Origin: an uncultured Flavobacteriaceae bacterium
GTDB lineage: Bacteria > Bacteroidota > Bacteroidia > Flavobacteriales > Flavobacteriaceae
Assembly (NCBI GenBank): GCA_934675205.1
Contig: CAKUPQ010000001.1
Coordinates: 372,001-436,000 of the forward strand
Reading direction: 5' to 3'
Length of the DNA stretch: 64,000 bases
Below are positions 24,105 through 33,115 of this stretch, piece by piece (the stretch's first letter is position 1; each line of letters opens with the position of its first letter). The notes below the pieces were generated by a model. That model did no database searches. It was given only the letters and a program-made list of their open reading frames with translations, and was not told the origin of the DNA. The translations under genes were made by a program, and so were the position numbers.

Positions 24105-25469
24105 TTACACCAATTCCCCTTTCAACAAATGTCTTACTTTCGACATTGGTTCGTTTACAAAGTGATTTCTGTTTTTTATTTTTTCAGGGAAACGAATGTG
24201 ATATTCAAATTCTTCTCTGAAATGTCTGATAGCTGCAGCTACAGGCCAAGCCGCAGCATCTCCTAACGGACAAATCGTATTTCCTTCAATTTTTGACTGA
24301 ATGCTCCAAAGCAATTCGATATCTTCTTCTGTTCCGTATCCGGTTTCGATTCGGTGCAGGACTTTTTCCATCCAACCTGTTCCCTCACGACAAGGCGAAC
24401 ATTGTCCGCAACTTTCGTGTGCATAGAATCTCGAGAAATTCCACGTATTTCGCACGATACAAGCTGTGTCATTATATACGATAAATCCTCCTGAACCCAA
24501 TGCAGAACCGGTTGCAAAACCTCCGTCTGCCAAAGATTCATACGTCATCAATCGGTCTTCTCCGTTGGCTGTTTTGAAAATCAAATGTTCAGGTAAAATC
24601 GGCACAGATGATCCTCCGGGAATCAATCCCTTAAGTGGTCTGTCGTCCATCATTCCCCCACAATATTCATCGGAATTCATAAATTCATCAACGGTTATCC
24701 CTAAATCAATTTCGTAAACTCCCGGTTTTTTTACGTGTCCCGAAACCGAAAACAGTTTCGTCCCTGTCGAACGTCCGATTCCGATTTTGGTATATTCATC
24801 TCCCGAATTCAGGATAATCCAAGGCACGTTTGAGATAGATTCCACGTTGTTTACCACAGTCGGTTCTGACCACAGTCCGCTAACAGCAGGGAAAGGTGGT
24901 TTCATTCTCGGATTTCCACGTTTTCCCTCCAAAGATTCGATAAGTGCCGTTTCTTCTCCACAGATATAAGCTCCTGCTCCACAATGCACATACAAATCCA
25001 AATCAAATCCGGAACCTTTGATATTTTTCCCAAGCCAACCGTTTGCATAAGCTTCTTTGATAGCTTTTTCTAATATTTTATAGACCCACATATATTCTCC
25101 ACGAATGTAGATATACGATAGGTTTGCCTCCAAAGCATAGCTCGAAGCAATCATTCCCTCGATAAGCAAATGCGGAATATGCTCCATTAAATAGCGGTCT
25201 TTGAACGTACCCGGTTCGGATTCGTCAGCATTGCAAACCAAGTGACGTGGTTTTCCCGATTTTTTGTCGATAAAACTCCACTTCATTCCCATAGGGAAAC
25301 CTGCTCCTCCACGACCTCTCAAACCTGATTTTTTGACCTCCTCGACAATTTCGTCCGGAGTCATTTTCAGAGCTTTTTCTACAGAAGCATATCCTCCGTT
25401 TTGACGATATACATCATAATTGCGAATACCCTCAATTCCTGTTTTTTCAAGTAATATCTTTCTTCCCAT
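24105..25469 (-). CDS. nuoF: NADH-quinone oxidoreductase subunit F
   Basis: 454-aa subunit of complex I that binds NADH and FMN and carries cluster N3. Visible motifs: glycine-rich [16 protein letters not shown] (NADH/FMN site), [20 protein letters not shown] (FMN), and the [4Fe-4S] [10 protein letters not shown] with a later cysteine in [10 protein letters not shown]. Normal length. It starts 11 bp after nuoE. Confidence 0.97.
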   Translation of the reverse strand: MGRKILLEKTGIEGIRNYDVYRQNGGYASVEKALKMTPDEIVEEVKKSGLRGRGGAGFPMGMKWSFIDKKSGKPRHLVCNADESEPGTFKDRYLMEHIPHLLIEGMIASSYALEANLSYIYIRGEYMWVYKILEKAIKEAYANGWLGKNIKGSGFDLDLYVHCGAGAYICGEETALIESLEGKRGNPRMKPPFPAVSGLWSEPTVVNNVESISNVPWIILNSGDEYTKIGIGRSTGTKLFSVSGHVKKPGVYEIDLGITVDEFMNSDEYCGGMMDDRPLKGLIPGGSSVPILPEHLIFKTANGEDRLMTYESLADGGFATGSALGSGGFIVYNDTACIVRNTWNFSRFYAHESCGQCSPCREGTGWMEKVLHRIETGYGTEEDIELLWSIQSKIEGNTICPLGDAAAWPVAAAIRHFREEFEYHIRFPEKIKNRNHFVNEPMSKVRHLLKGELV

Positions 25470-25480
25470 AACTCCGAAAA

Positions 25481-26005
25481 TTATACTAATTCGATTTTTC
25501 CTGCTCTACAATCTTCAATCAGTTGGTCGATTTTTTCTTTGGTCAGATGCTCGTGATTGAAATCTCCTAACTGCAACATCGGGGCATATCCGCAAGCTCC
25601 TAAACACTCCACTCCGTGAACGGAAAACATTCCGTCTGCGGTTACTTCGTCTAATTGCACCCCTAATTTTTGACAGGTATAATCCATTAAATCTTCAACT
25701 CCCCGAAGCATACAGCACGAAGTTCGGCAAAACTCAAAAGTGTATTTCCCTTTTGGTTTTTGACGGTACATCGAATAGAACGTAACCACCTCATATACCT
25801 CGATTGGTTTTATTTCTAAAATTTCAGCTACTTTATCCATCAATTCTACACTGAGCCAATGGTCATGTGCATCTTGTACCTCGTGCAAAACAGGCAGTAA
25901 AGCCGATTTCTTTTTGTCAGACGGATAATGTGAAAGTAATTCGTTGATGCGAGCCATCAATTCATCGCTCATATTTATTTCTTGTTTTATTGTTGAGATT
26001 TCCAT
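25481..26005 (-). CDS. nuoE: NADH-quinone oxidoreductase subunit E
   Basis: 174-aa thioredoxin-like subunit of complex I holding the [2Fe-2S] cluster N1a. The cluster cysteines are in [10 protein letters not shown] and [30 protein letters not shown] is the family N-terminal block. Thirteen bp upstream is an unrelated exported protein gene that separates it from nuoD. Confidence 0.96.
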   Translation of the reverse strand: MEISTIKQEINMSDELMARINELLSHYPSDKKKSALLPVLHEVQDAHDHWLSVELMDKVAEILEIKPIEVYEVVTFYSMYRQKPKGKYTFEFCRTSCCMLRGVEDLMDYTCQKLGVQLDEVTADGMFSVHGVECLGACGYAPMLQLGDFNHEHLTKEKIDQLIEDCRAGKIELV

Positions 26006-26018
26006 TTTTCTCTTTTAT

Positions 26019-26534
26019 TTATTCATAAAAAATAGCTGAACTAGAACTTGTGCAAGGTTCTTTCTGGGCTGTTTCTTCATCCACACAACCAATAAACTCT
26101 CTACAACTGAAAAAGAACTTATCTGTTTCAGGGTTAATCATAGCTCTTGGGTAGCAGATATCCATACCTTGGCAAGAGGTCAATCTAATCATTACTTTGT
26201 CTTCTGTACGTAATTTCAGTTTATTATTCTCAATATCTAAAAACGTTGCTAAATTTCTATTCAACAAAGAAGAAGAAAAATAAAGATAATACACGATTCT
26301 TTTTTCTACTTCTTCCATTTTGAGTTCTACATCGGTAAAATAATTTTTTTCGTTAGAAAAGTGATGATTTATAGTTTCTATCAAACTCTCTTTATCTATC
26401 GTTACTTGAACCAACCCTTTTTCTATTTTAGCTATTTCAACGGTACGTAAATCCGTAAAAACTTCTTTGAACTTATTTTGTGAATAAGTCAAAATTGAAC
26501 CTAAAGCAAAAAAAAGGATTATGATTCGTTTCAT
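26019..26534 (-). CDS. exported protein of unknown function inside the nuo operon
   Basis: 171 aa with signal peptide MKRIIILFFALGSILTYSQ, then a region of mixed charge and a C-terminal third with five cysteines (SCQGMDICYP, FSCREFIGC, EPCTSSS), which could form disulfides outside the cytoplasm. I do not recognise a family. It sits between nuoD (6 bp upstream) and nuoE (13 bp downstream) on the same strand, so it must be cotranscribed with complex I, yet NuoE and NuoD are cytoplasmic-side subunits. It could be an assembly factor or simply a gene captured by the operon. Confidence 0.7.
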   Translation of the reverse strand: MKRIIILFFALGSILTYSQNKFKEVFTDLRTVEIAKIEKGLVQVTIDKESLIETINHHFSNEKNYFTDVELKMEEVEKRIVYYLYFSSSLLNRNLATFLDIENNKLKLRTEDKVMIRLTSCQGMDICYPRAMINPETDKFFFSCREFIGCVDEETAQKEPCTSSSSAIFYE

Positions 26535-26540
26535 ATTCTT

Positions 26541-27806
26541 TTAAGCGTCTAATTCCCCTGCAATTACATTCAGACTTGCTAAGGTAATCAACGCATCAGA
26601 AAACAATGAATTTCTGATTATTTCCGTATAAGCCTGATAATAAATAAAGCACGGTCTTCTGAAATGCAAACGGTAAGGTGTTCTGCTTCCGTCTGTTATC
26701 AGATAAAAACCAAGTTCTCCGTTTCCTCCTTCAACAGCGTGATATACTTCTCCTACCGGAACAGGAACTTCTCCCATTACGATTTTGAAGTGATAAATCA
26801 GAGCTTCCATATTGTTATATACTTCATCTTTCGGAGGCAAATAATATTCGGGAACATCTGCGTGGAATCCTCCCTCTTCAGGCATTTTGTCCAAAGCCTG
26901 ACGAATAATACTCAAACTCTCTATAATCTCCTGATGGCGAACCAAATATCGGTCATACGAATCTCCTGTTTTTCCGACAGGGATTTTAAAATCAAAATCC
27001 TCGTAAGACGAATAAGGTGTTGCAGTACGCACATCATAATCAATTCCTGCAGCTCTCAAGTTCGGCCCTGTAAACCCGTATTCCATTGCTCTTTGAGCCG
27101 AAATAGGCCCTGCTCCAACTGTTCTGTCGATAAAAAGACGGTTACGGTTTAACATTCCGTCAAATTCAGCCCAAGCTATCGGAAATTCTACCAAAAAGTC
27201 ATCTAACTTTTTCCAAGCAGCCTCACTCCAATCTCTTTCAAATCCTCCGATACGTCCCATATTGGTCGTAAGTCTGGCTCCGCATATTTCCTCAAAAATT
27301 TCGTAAATTTTTTCTCTATACGGCATCACATACAAGAAACCTGTCAAAGCTCCTGTATCCACTCCAAGAATTGAATTACAGATAATATGGTCTTCGATAC
27401 GGGCAAGTTCCATCACAATAACACGCATATACTGCACACGTTTCGGAATTTCGATTCCGAGTGCTTTTTCTACGGTCATCCACCAACCCATATTGTTAAT
27501 CGGAGAAGAACAATAATTCAAGCGATCGGTAAGTGTATTGATTTGGTAAAACGGACGGTTTTCGGCAATTTTTTCAAAAGCACGATGGATATATCCCACT
27601 GTCGATTCTCCCTCAATAACACGTTCTCCATCCATCAAAAGGACATTCTGGAAAATTCCGTGTGTAGCAGGGTGCGAAGGTCCAAGATTCAAGACTGAAT
27701 ATTCTCCTTCATCTCCTTCTTCAAGTTGAATTTTTTTGACTTTAGCATTGTATCTTTCCAACGGAGATACAAGCAAATCTTCTGATATTTCGTTTTGTTT
27801 GCTCAT
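26541..27806 (-). CDS. nuoD: NADH-quinone oxidoreductase subunit D
   Basis: 421-aa subunit of complex I at the quinone site, related to the NiFe-hydrogenase large subunit. Conserved blocks: [28 protein letters not shown] segment, [22 protein letters not shown], and the C-terminal [11 protein letters not shown] and [12 protein letters not shown]. The final residue is Ala where the family usually ends in Arg or Lys. Length is normal for the separate (not NuoCD-fused) form. It starts 22 bp after nuoC. Confidence 0.96.
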   Translation of the reverse strand: MSKQNEISEDLLVSPLERYNAKVKKIQLEEGDEGEYSVLNLGPSHPATHGIFQNVLLMDGERVIEGESTVGYIHRAFEKIAENRPFYQINTLTDRLNYCSSPINNMGWWMTVEKALGIEIPKRVQYMRVIVMELARIEDHIICNSILGVDTGALTGFLYVMPYREKIYEIFEEICGARLTTNMGRIGGFERDWSEAAWKKLDDFLVEFPIAWAEFDGMLNRNRLFIDRTVGAGPISAQRAMEYGFTGPNLRAAGIDYDVRTATPYSSYEDFDFKIPVGKTGDSYDRYLVRHQEIIESLSIIRQALDKMPEEGGFHADVPEYYLPPKDEVYNNMEALIYHFKIVMGEVPVPVGEVYHAVEGGNGELGFYLITDGSRTPYRLHFRRPCFIYYQAYTEIIRNSLFSDALITLASLNVIAGELDA

Positions 27807-27828
27807 AGCAACAAAATTTTGTTATTTG

Positions 27829-28344
27829 TTATTTTACTCTTCCGAAAAAACGATCGTCTTTGTCAGTTCTTCCGACATCTTCCATCGGATATTCCTTACG
27901 CATCGGAAAGGCTTCCATTTCGTCCATATTCAATATTCTCTTGAGTTGCGGATGTCCTTTGAAGATAATTCCGTAAAAGTCATACGTTTCTCTTTCCTGC
28001 CAGTTTGCCCCTATAAAAAGAGGTACAACCGAATTGATTTCGGGATTATTTCCGTTAAGGAAACATTTGATTCTAACGCGAACATTATCAATCCAATTGT
28101 GTAAGTGATACACTACTGCAAATCGTTCTCCTTCGGGAAAATCAGGATAATGCACTCCACATACATCAGTCAGAAAGTTAAAACGCAATTCCGAATCGTT
28201 TTTCAAAAAACCTATCACTTCGAAGTTTTTGTCCGATTCCACATCAAAAGTGAGCATTCCGTCTCTCTCGAATCTGAAATCGTAAACACTGTCTCCGAAT
28301 TGTGTTTCTAATCTGCTTTGTATTTGTTCTGTACTTAAAGCCAT
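27829..28344 (-). CDS. nuoC: NADH-quinone oxidoreductase subunit C
   Basis: 171-aa 30-kDa subunit of complex I. The signature WQERETYDFYGIIFKGHPQLKRIL is present, followed by MRKEYPMEDVGR. Separate from nuoD, as in most non-enteric bacteria. It overlaps the nuoB stop by one base, suggesting coupling. Confidence 0.95.
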   Translation of the reverse strand: MALSTEQIQSRLETQFGDSVYDFRFERDGMLTFDVESDKNFEVIGFLKNDSELRFNFLTDVCGVHYPDFPEGERFAVVYHLHNWIDNVRVRIKCFLNGNNPEINSVVPLFIGANWQERETYDFYGIIFKGHPQLKRILNMDEMEAFPMRKEYPMEDVGRTDKDDRFFGRVK

Positions 28345-28892
28345 TACTCAATATTATATGATTTCAACAACTTGTCGTATTCTTCCGTTCCACGTCTTCT
28401 TACGTCTTCTTTTTTCACAATTTCCTGAAGTTTCAGAATCGAATCCAAAATTTGTTCAGGTCTTGGAGGACAACCGGGAACATAAACATCAACCGGAACA
28501 ATTTTGTCTATCCCTTGCAAAACGGAATAGGTATCAAAAATTCCTCCCGAAGACGCACAAGCTCCAACCGCAATAACCCAACGAGGTTCTGCCATTTGAT
28601 CATAAAACCTGCGGATTACAGGAGCAAATTTTTTAGAGATAGTTCCCATAACCATAAGCACATCTGCTTGTCTTGGGGAATAACTCAAACGTTCTGCTCC
28701 AAAACGACCTAAATCGTAATTAGGAGCCATTGTTGCCATAAACTCAATACCACAACAAGAAGTAGCAAAAGGCATAGGCCACAACGAGTTTGCACGAGCA
28801 AGACCTACAATCTCACTCAATTTAGTTCCGAAAAAACCGGGACCTTCAATCCCTGCCGGAGCTTCAACTATTTTTATATCTGATTGACTCAT
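28344..28892 (-). CDS. nuoB: NADH-quinone oxidoreductase subunit B
   Basis: 182-aa subunit holding cluster N2, the last cluster before quinone. The four cysteines are in CCGIEF (adjacent pair), GACASSGG and PGCPPRPE. MAEPRWVIAVG and YSPRQADVLMVMGTIS are family blocks. Normal length. It follows nuoA by 21 bp. Confidence 0.97.
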   Translation of the reverse strand: MSQSDIKIVEAPAGIEGPGFFGTKLSEIVGLARANSLWPMPFATSCCGIEFMATMAPNYDLGRFGAERLSYSPRQADVLMVMGTISKKFAPVIRRFYDQMAEPRWVIAVGACASSGGIFDTYSVLQGIDKIVPVDVYVPGCPPRPEQILDSILKLQEIVKKEDVRRRGTEEYDKLLKSYNIE

Positions 28893-28913
28893 TGGTTTTC
28901 TTTTTTCGATTTT

Positions 28914-29282
28914 CTATTCATCTAAATCCAAAGCCTTACGCTTCATTTCATACAAAAGTCCTACAACCACTATAAACAGGAAGATTCCCATTTTCCATAA
29001 TCCGCTTGCACCCATTTCTTTGAAATTGACTGCCCACGGGTACATAAAAATAACCTCAATGTCAAATAAAACAAAGAGAATAGCCACTAAAAAATATCTT
29101 ACGTTGAATGGAGAACGAGCATTCCCGATAGAATCAATACCACTTTCGTAGTTTTTGTCTTTTTCGACAGAGGATTTTTTCGGCCCAAGAAGACCCGAAA
29201 CAAATATGGTTACTGCCACAAAACCTCCTGCAACTCCTAACTGTATCAGTATAGGAATAAAATCTATTTGAGTAGATTCCAT
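28914..29282 (-). CDS. nuoA: NADH-quinone oxidoreductase subunit A
   Basis: 122-aa membrane subunit with three transmembrane segments; family block YESGIDSIGNARSPFNVRYF and the second helix FLVAILFVLFDIEVIFMYPW are clear. First gene of the operon; a matching promoter lies just upstream. Confidence 0.96.
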   Translation of the reverse strand: MESTQIDFIPILIQLGVAGGFVAVTIFVSGLLGPKKSSVEKDKNYESGIDSIGNARSPFNVRYFLVAILFVLFDIEVIFMYPWAVNFKEMGASGLWKMGIFLFIVVVGLLYEMKRKALDLDE

Positions 29283-29303
29283 AATCTAAATTTACTTTGT
29301 GTA

Positions 29304-29334
29304 CAAAGATAAGGAGCATTTTCTGACTTGACAA
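29304..29334 (-). promoter_or_regulatory. promoter of the nuo operon
   Basis: On the minus strand TATCTTTG (plus 29304-29311) matches TAnnTTTG, and a TTG (plus 29332-29334) lies 20 bp upstream. The nuoA ATG is 21 bp downstream. Confidence 0.8.
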
Positions 29335-29422
29335 TAATTACACAGCCACAACAAACGAAGAAAGGTTAATTTTTACTGGTTCTAAATAGGTTTCTCCTTT
29401 AGGGAAGTACATTTAATCTCTT

Positions 29423-29430
29423 TAAATTTG
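29423..29430 (+). promoter_or_regulatory. -7 element before acnA
   Basis: TAAATTTG matches TAnnTTTG, 40 bp before the acnA start. No clear -33 element was found. Confidence 0.5.
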
Positions 29431-29470
29431 TTCTTTGATAATTTGTTGAATCTTAAAAAATCAAACAGTT

Positions 29471-32245
29471 ATGAGCACAGCAACCCCAAAATCATTAAAA
29501 ACAATTAGTGTAAACGGACAAACTTACAATTATTGTTCGCTAAAAGATCTTTCCGAAGGTTCTGTCAATCATTTGCCGTTCAGCATCCGTATTCTCTTGG
29601 AAAACGTCTTGCGAAATTATGATGGTTTTAGCATTACGGATGAACATATTCAGACGCTTCTAAACTGGTCTCCAGAACCGGTTGACAAAGATATTCCGTT
29701 TAAACCTGCTCGAATTCTGATGCAAGATTTTACTGGTGTTCCGGCTGTGGTCGATATGGCATCGCTTCGAGCCGAATATGTTCGTCACGGAAAAGACGGT
29801 CAAAAAATAAACCCTGCCATTCCTGTGGATTTGGTCATTGACCACTCCGTTCAAGTAGATTATTACGGAACGGATTATTCGTACGGAAAAAATGTGGAAT
29901 TGGAATACGAAAGAAACAAAGAACGTTACGAACTCTTGAAATGGGCACAAAACGGACTTAAAAACTTTACGGTTGTGCCTCCGGGTATGGGAATTTGCCA
30001 TCAGGTGAATTTGGAATATTTAGCCAAAGGAATTATCGCTCGTGATGGATGGTTGTTTCCCGATACTTTGGTAGGAACGGATTCACATACTCCAATGGTC
30101 AACGGAATTGGAGTAGTTGGATGGGGAGCTGGAGGAATCGAAGCCGAAGCAGCTATGCTTGGACAACCGATTTTCTTTACTTGCCCGGAAGTTATCGGAC
30201 TGAAATTAACCGGAAAAATTCCGAATACCTGTACTGCTACCGACATGGTGCTTTCTATCACTAAAGTACTTAGAGACAAGGGAGTTGTCGGGAAATTTGT
30301 AGAGGTTTTTGGAGAAGGATTGGATTATCTGAGCGTAACCGACCGAGCAACTATTGCCAATATGTCTCCGGAGTTTGGTTGTACCATTACTTATTTTCCG
30401 ATTGACAACCGTACTTTGGAATATATGCATACTACTAATCGCACCACGGCCGAAATCAAAATCGTGGAAGAGTACTGTAAAACCAATCTTTTGTGGAGAA
30501 CCGGAAGTGAAGAAATCGTTTATTCGTCTGTAGTGGAGTTTGATTTAGCTACTTTAGAACCAACAGTTTCGGGACCAAAACGTCCACAAGATAAAATTTT
30601 GGTTAAAGACTTAGGCAATCAGTTTGCTGATTTGTTAGAAAAAGAACATCAACGCAGTTACAGCCTTCCTTCGACCCGTAAAGAATCTGCTTGGCTTGCT
30701 GACGGAGGTTCGGGAACTGAATTTACCTTTGGTAAGGTGCCGATGGAAAAAGCTCCTTCGTTAGAAGTAGTGCCAGAAACCATGCAATCGGTTCGTATCA
30801 AATACAAAAATCAGGAGTTTGTGCTGAGTGACGGAAGTATCGTTATTGCTGCTATTACCAGTTGTACCAATACTTCTAACCCTTCCGTAATGATTGGAGC
30901 TGGACTTTTGGCTCGAAATGCTGTCGAAAAAGGATTGCGTACGAAATCCTGGGTTAAAACTTCGTTAGCTCCGGGTTCAAAAGTAGTAACCCAATATTTA
31001 GAGCGTTCCGGATTGAGTAGTGATTTAGAAGCTCTTCGATTCCATACGGTAGGTTACGGCTGTACTTCGTGTATCGGAAATTCTGGTCCGTTGCCTCCGC
31101 ATATAGCCGAAGCGGTTGACAAAGGTGAATTGGTAGTGGCTTCTGTGCTTTCGGGTAACCGAAATTTTGAAGCACGAGTGCATCCGCAAGTAAAAATGAA
31201 TTTCTTGATGTCTCCGATGCTCGTAGTGGCTTATGCATTAGTCGGAAGAGTCGATGTGGATTTGATTAATGACCCATTGTCGTATGATCCGAACGGAAAT
31301 CCGGTGTATCTAAAAGACATCTGGCCAAGTCGGGAAGAAATTGCACAAACCATTAACGAATGCGTAAAACAAAGCGACTTCCAAGAAGTATATGACGTTA
31401 TTTTTGACGGCTCAACCGATTGGCAAAACTTAGAGGTTACATTAAACGAAAATTTTGAATGGAACGACCATTCTACCTATATCAAAGAAGCGCCTTTCTT
31501 TGAGAATTTGAACGTTACTCCTGATCCGGTTACGAATATTACGAATGCTCGGGTATTATTGTATTTAGGCGATTCTGTAACCACCGATCACATTTCGCCC
31601 GCAGGTTCGTTTCGAGAAGACGTTGCAGCTGGACAATACTTAATGTCACACGGAGTAAGTCGGGAAGATTTTAATTCGTACGGTTCACGTAGAGGGAATC
31701 ACGAAGTAATGATGCGTGGAACATTTGCCAACGTGCGAATCAAAAATAAGATTGTGGACAAAGAAGGAGGGTTCAGTAAACATTTTCCGAGTGGAGAAGT
31801 CAAAACGGTTTTTGAAACGGCTATGGACTACCAAAAAGACCAAACCCCATTGGTTGTATTAGCCGGAAAAGAATATGGTTCGGGGTCGTCTCGTGACTGG
31901 GCTGCCAAAGGAGCTTATTTGCTGGGTATCAAAGCTGTAATTGCAGAGAGTTTCGAACGAATTCACCGCAGTAATTTAGTGGGAATGGGAGTAGCTCCGT
32001 TAGTATTTATGGAAGGGCAAAATGCAGAGCGTTTAGGCTTGGACGGAACTGAAACATTCGACATAAGCGGATTAGCCGAAAACTTGGTTCCGCACAAAGT
32101 ATTAGACGTAAAAGCTACGCATCCAAGCGGAAAAATTTCGGAGTTTAAAGTCAAAGCCCGAATGGATTCTGCTATTGAAATTGAATACTACAAAAACAAT
32201 GGTATTCTGCAATATGTTTTGAGAGATTACTTGAAGAATAGTTGA
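29471..32245 (+). CDS. acnA: aconitate hydratase A
   Basis: 924-aa TCA-cycle enzyme interconverting citrate and isocitrate through a [4Fe-4S] cluster. The IRP/AcnA-type length and motifs fit: the cluster cysteines in TSCTNTSNPS and YGCTSCIGNSGPL, DSHTPMVNGIGV, and the swivel domain KEYGSGSSRDWAAKG. Monocistronic: divergent from nuo and ended by a stem-loop. Together with sucD at 61.9 kb it represents the TCA cycle in this window. Confidence 0.97.
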   Translation: MSTATPKSLKTISVNGQTYNYCSLKDLSEGSVNHLPFSIRILLENVLRNYDGFSITDEHIQTLLNWSPEPVDKDIPFKPARILMQDFTGVPAVVDMASLRAEYVRHGKDGQKINPAIPVDLVIDHSVQVDYYGTDYSYGKNVELEYERNKERYELLKWAQNGLKNFTVVPPGMGICHQVNLEYLAKGIIARDGWLFPDTLVGTDSHTPMVNGIGVVGWGAGGIEAEAAMLGQPIFFTCPEVIGLKLTGKIPNTCTATDMVLSITKVLRDKGVVGKFVEVFGEGLDYLSVTDRATIANMSPEFGCTITYFPIDNRTLEYMHTTNRTTAEIKIVEEYCKTNLLWRTGSEEIVYSSVVEFDLATLEPTVSGPKRPQDKILVKDLGNQFADLLEKEHQRSYSLPSTRKESAWLADGGSGTEFTFGKVPMEKAPSLEVVPETMQSVRIKYKNQEFVLSDGSIVIAAITSCTNTSNPSVMIGAGLLARNAVEKGLRTKSWVKTSLAPGSKVVTQYLERSGLSSDLEALRFHTVGYGCTSCIGNSGPLPPHIAEAVDKGELVVASVLSGNRNFEARVHPQVKMNFLMSPMLVVAYALVGRVDVDLINDPLSYDPNGNPVYLKDIWPSREEIAQTINECVKQSDFQEVYDVIFDGSTDWQNLEVTLNENFEWNDHSTYIKEAPFFENLNVTPDPVTNITNARVLLYLGDSVTTDHISPAGSFREDVAAGQYLMSHGVSREDFNSYGSRRGNHEVMMRGTFANVRIKNKIVDKEGGFSKHFPSGEVKTVFETAMDYQKDQTPLVVLAGKEYGSGSSRDWAAKGAYLLGIKAVIAESFERIHRSNLVGMGVAPLVFMEGQNAERLGLDGTETFDISGLAENLVPHKVLDVKATHPSGKISEFKVKARMDSAIEIEYYKNNGILQYVLRDYLKNS

Positions 32246-32254
32246 TTATAAACT

Positions 32255-32302
32255 CATGCACAGATTCTTGTCGGAATAACGAGACATCTGTGCATGTGTT
32301 TT
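32255..32302. terminator. stem-loop between acnA and recO
   Basis: Perfect 11-bp inverted repeat CATGCACAGAT / ATCTGTGCATG (32255-32265, 32286-32296) with further pairing TGTC / GACA in the loop and TGTTTT after it. Probable terminator for the convergent genes, though the T-run is short. Confidence 0.65.
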
Positions 32303-32321
32303 AATTCTATATTATAGCTAA

Positions 32322-33035
32322 TCAGAAGCCATTAAAAACTTCTTTAAAGACTTCAAGTGACTTTGGTTTTTTGAAGTTTTCGATATGTAGGGAATAATAA
32401 TTCAGAATAATTTCTAAAAGTTTTCTTCGTTCGGAAGTTGAAAAAGGATTTTCAAAAAAGTCTATTCTTTGATTCAAAAGTGTTTTGAAAAGTGCAGATT
32501 CTTCTTTGCTTAAACAGGTTTTGGACTGAAAATTCGTAAAAATCCCTTCGGTTAATTCAAAGAAAATTTCATCGGAAATATTCGGATAAAACCCTAAAAA
32601 CTTTGTGAGTTCTAACAAAACTATCAAATGGAAATTATTGGTAATTTCGTTTTCGTCCAACCACAAAAGAGCTGTTTCTAAAAACAAAAATAAATCTTCG
32701 TTTTTACTTTCTTCCTTTATCGAAAAATGAAAAACCTCCGACAAAAACAAAACCAATGAGCTCTTAATAATGTCATTTGTAATTGTACGATAAACAACTG
32801 GTTTGGTGCTTGAAAAATATTCGAGTGCATTTTTATTCTTGTGGTTTGCCTCAATTTCCAAAAGGGTCAAGGGCTGAAAATAAGCTGATTTTTTGGGTGT
32901 TTTTTTAGAAGACGAAAAAGCATCTCTGACAAAATACGATTTCAGTCCATCAGAAAGCGTAAAGCACTTGACTATCAATGCTTTTTCCTGATATTTAACA
33001 GAACTGATTACGATGGCTTTGGTTTTGACGAGCAT
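32322..33035 (-). CDS. recO: DNA repair protein RecO
   Basis: 237-aa protein of the RecFOR pathway that helps load RecA onto SSB-coated single-stranded DNA. The N-terminal OB-fold (KTKAIVISSVKYQEKALIVKCF) and the helical C-terminal region match the family; the zinc-finger cysteines of some RecO proteins are absent, as in other Bacteroidota. A 21-bp inverted repeat lies just before the start, between it and the porZ-like gene. Confidence 0.92.
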   Translation of the reverse strand: MLVKTKAIVISSVKYQEKALIVKCFTLSDGLKSYFVRDAFSSSKKTPKKSAYFQPLTLLEIEANHKNKNALEYFSSTKPVVYRTITNDIIKSSLVLFLSEVFHFSIKEESKNEDLFLFLETALLWLDENEITNNFHLIVLLELTKFLGFYPNISDEIFFELTEGIFTNFQSKTCLSKEESALFKTLLNQRIDFFENPFSTSERRKLLEIILNYYSLHIENFKKPKSLEVFKEVFNGF

Positions 33036-33042
33036 TTCTTTG

Positions 33043-33112
33043 AGTTTTCAGTCGCAGTTTTCAATCGCAGAAATCACTTCGGTTTGAAAACTGAAAACTG
33101 CGACTGAAAACT
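33043..33112. repeat. perfect 21-bp inverted repeat before recO
   Basis: AGTTTTCAGTCGCAGTTTTCA at 33043-33063 has an exact complement at 33092-33112, with a 28-nt loop. A second GCAG-type half follows the left arm (TTTTCAATCGCAG). It occupies almost the whole porZ-recO gap, and one arm ends 7 bp before the recO start. No T-run follows. Confidence 0.85.
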
Positions 33113-33115
33113 AAT

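Noticed and set aside
26664..27152. Long frame on the strand opposite nuoD (and similar frames opposite nuoC, nuoG, copA and others)
   Set aside because: They are antisense to strongly conserved genes, have no recognisable domain, and follow from codon use of the real gene.
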